Below, piece after piece: positions 62,005 through 64,000 of a stretch of 64,000 nt of DNA. Positions within the stretch are counted from its first letter, which is position 1, and the number at the start of each line of letters is the position of its first letter. The notes beneath the pieces were generated by a model. It made no database searches. It had not been told where the DNA came from and saw only the letters and a program-made list of their open reading frames with translations. This stretch comes from Coffea arabica (taxonomy: Eukaryota > Streptophyta > Magnoliopsida > Gentianales > Rubiaceae), in NCBI RefSeq assembly GCF_036785885.1, contig NC_092316.1, positions 29,629,001-29,693,000 of the forward strand, written 5' to 3'. Made by a program: the position numbers and the translations under genes.

Positions 62005-64000
62005 TGTGATAGCCCCACCTTCCTCTAAGGCGAACCAAAGGGGTTAGCGGACTGCCTGCCCAACTCTCGCCAGGACTAACGGTGCAGATTAGAGCTATCT
62101 AATGCGTTCCGGAACTTACCAACGAGCGTAAGCAAGTCAAAATGGCAAAATAACCCAAAATAAGAAAAATGAAATCCGGAGTGGGCCATGATAGTAACCG
62201 ACCCGTCAGAACCCAACCGAAAGAGCACGCAAACATTCACATCTGAACTTTAGCGATTACAATCCAAAATGACATACAAAAGATTTCAAAAGTTAATACA
62301 TATACACGGTTTGCCAAATCAAAAGAGAAAACGCCCCAAAAGTACACTTAGGGTTTTAATACATGAGCTATACAAAAGATATGTTCAACTAGCTCAATTT
62401 GGCAGCCATTTGTCAAATCCAGACCAAAAGGGTTTATTTTCCTGTAAGGAAGACAAAAGGAACAGAATGGGGTGAGCTTGCGCTCAATGAGGTACCAAAC
62501 AGATAGCATTAAAATCATGGCATTTCACATTTAACAAATCAGATACACATGCCAGATGTAAAGTAAAGTAACTAATGATTCACATAGGAAGGATACAGGT
62601 GGCTCTCAGGAGCCAAATTTCCAGCGCAGTACTTGATCCAAACCGGTTGACTCTCCGTCAACGTATATAGAACCAACGCGTCCGTACACCCACTTCGCAC
62701 CGAATTCCGTCCACCAAACACCCCTTTACCGGGCCCGCTCACCTCAAATGAACAAAATGGTAATACTCGAGTATACCCGGAATCAAGGGTCTCAATACCC
62801 AAAATCCCCGAACAGACTACCGTGGTTCGTTATCTAATCATCCAGGCCCTTGCCAGCCCGACTCGAATAACTTAGCCACAGGACTGAGCTCATAGGTCAT
62901 AGAAATCCGAACAGATGCAGACACAGATAACAGATTCAAATTTTGCATAGTAAATTGGCATATGAACAGACAAGAGAACGAGTGTGATAAAGTACACCCT
63001 CGTCTCAAACAAATAAACAGATTGCAGAGCAGAAATCAAGTTAAACAGCAATGGAGGGGAGTGGTACACTCACCGGCTCAACTTCAAAAGTTTTCACTTC
63101 AGATTGGCCTTAATCGCCAAGAAACCCTAAAATAATCAAAATAAACCAATTGAAGGTTCCACTTCCAGAATCGAGTAAACAGAATGCACATGTGAGGCTC
63201 GACTACTAGTCGTATGCCTCGCCAAATAATTACTAATGCAGGGGTGCAAAACATGATTTTTGGGAACAAAAAGGTAACATGAAGACGTAGGTTCAACAAC
63301 CCAAAAGCCCTTCATTTCTACCAAAAGGCAAATCCAACTTAAAGGAACCAAACGGCCTAGAAAATCGAGCAGCACTTCCCCTAAATTTGCTAACTCTCCA
63401 GCCATCATGGCTTCATTATTTCCTCAAATCAGTCCCAACATCTCACACAAAAGTCATCTCATTTCCCAAAAACCGTTCACTAGGCTCAAAGTAGTACGAG
63501 TACAAAAGTTAGCTAGGAAATGACCGGAATGAAAGCAAGCCTTAAAACATGCAAACAAGTACAAGGAGACTCGATAACGAGTCATAAACCAATGCCAAAT
63601 ATGACCCCAATAGGGTTCCATAAGCATGTACAATCATTAGAGAAAACCAGAAAATTCAGAAATGCACTTAGCTTTGGCCCTGAAAAAATAGTTTTTTGAC
63701 TTCTTTTTGCGGTAATGGCACCAAATGCCCTATGATTATCGGATGAAGGTGTAAGACCCACCATTTTGAAGCTAAAAGACAGGGTTACAACATCACAGAA
63801 GGCCACTCAACCCAGTTTTGAGTGCAAACAGGTCAAAAATGCAAGATACTACATCAAAAGGTAAAACAGATTCACCAAAACGCATTTTAGCGGAAATATC
63901 ATAACTCAGGCTCTACAAGTTCAAATCCAGAAATTCCAAAACCAGTTGAAATCTAAGAAACAGGGCTAAATTTCATCAGAAGGCCTCAACAACTCATTCG
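62005..64000 (-). repeat. Array unit 10, cut by the window end
   Basis: 1996 bp of LTR only. Variants: gagtGggcc near 62183, agaaCcaacg near 62673, caaaTgaac near 62749, ccaCttccag near 63161 (shared with unit 1), atcgAgcag near 63367 and gggCtaaat near 63966. Its extra variants suggest that the right end of the array is not far beyond the window. Confidence 0.93.

Larger units (their letters stand above)
26104..64000 (-). repeat. Head-to-tail LTR-retrotransposon megasatellite, 3989-bp unit, 9.5 copies
   Basis: The sequence repeats with an exact period of 3989 bp from 26104 to the window end; markers recur at 26368, 30357, 34346 and so on to 62269. On the minus strand each unit is one 3135-bp LTR (TGTGAGAACCCG... 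to ...GCTGTCACA or GCTATCACA) and an 854-bp non-coding internal region. The pattern is LTR-internal-LTR-internal, with each LTR shared by its neighbours. Short open frames recur in every unit only because the unit is repeated; none resembles a known protein. The array runs off the right edge. It is a derivative of a large, coding-poor (LARD-like) member of the same long-LTR group as the TR-GAG element. Confidence 0.96.

Noticed and set aside
26368..63806. Open frames of 61-90 codons recurring every 3989 bp (for example 26671-26901 minus, 27235-27507 minus, 29780-30010 plus)
   Set aside because: They recur only because the unit is repeated. They lie inside LTR or leader DNA on both strands, resemble no known protein, and one (66 codons, 31187-31387) is absent from unit 1 because of a few substitutions. 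Calling them genes is unsupported.
26104..64000. Array as pure assembly artefact
   Set aside because: Units carry distinct, ordered variants (A/B switch, private sites, edge alleles), which a simple collapsed or looped assembly would not create. Copy number still needs read support.
26104..64000. Array as CRISPR or rDNA-like repeat
   Set aside because: The unit is 4 kb with LTR ends, PBS and polypurine tract; there are no spacers and no rRNA similarity.
26104..64000. Array as proven centromere
   Set aside because: Nothing in the sequence alone shows CENH3 binding, and an intact gene lies less than 20 kb away. Kept only as a hypothesis.

Overview
The window is nuclear DNA from a flowering plant, most likely a eudicot. 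It holds one intact plant gene (an NFXL1-type zinc-finger regulator, 3815-7183), plant gene fragments with plant-style introns, and LTR retrotransposons with the initiator-Met tRNA primer-binding site. The gag-only retroelement resembles the TR-GAG class first described in coffee. A coffee-like (Rubiaceae) source is possible but not shown by the sequence. No prokaryotic organisation, CRISPR array, rRNA or tRNA gene was seen.

Layout, left to right. 1-1993 is an old, degraded 3' part of a long LTR. 1994-3110 is low-complexity intergenic DNA. 3228-7183 is the NFXL1 gene, with a TATA box, a probable 5'-UTR intron and an intronless 1122-codon reading frame. 7817-9390 is a cytosolic glutamine synthetase pseudogene in which a roughly 348-bp exon-intron unit is tandemly repeated. 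At 9391 a Helitron 3' terminus (CTAG plus GC-rich hairpin, reading leftward) is inserted into it. Behind that end lie fragments of at least four unrelated host genes, all on the minus strand: telomerase reverse transcriptase (TERT), ureidoglycolate amidohydrolase (UAH), UDP-glucose pyrophosphorylase (UGPase) and, beyond a nested retroelement, a PBS1-like receptor-like cytoplasmic kinase.

12825-24347 is a complete LTR retrotransposon (TSD TAAAC, 3.0-kb LTRs) that keeps gag but has lost nearly all of pol. Its 3' LTR is split by an antisense solo LTR of a related family (18410-21863, TSD CATTG).

From 26104 to the end of the window the DNA is a head-to-tail array with an exact 3989-bp period: nine full units and half of a tenth. 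Each unit is one 3135-bp LTR plus an 854-bp non-coding internal region, read on the minus strand. The internal region carries a polypurine tract, a gag start codon closed after 12 codons, and two primer-binding sites 170 bp apart. The array is therefore a retrotransposon turned into a megasatellite. Units show no length change at my marker positions and only scattered substitutions, which are more frequent at the two visible edges.

The gag-only element, the solo LTR, the old LTR at the left edge and the array belong to related long-LTR families, probably Ty3/gypsy of the Tekay/Del type. They share a covarying hairpin and a short box inside the LTRs. The gag element and the array also share a leader hairpin and an inverted repeat before the polypurine tract. 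This suggests, as inference, that the coding-poor elements are mobilised by proteins supplied in trans.
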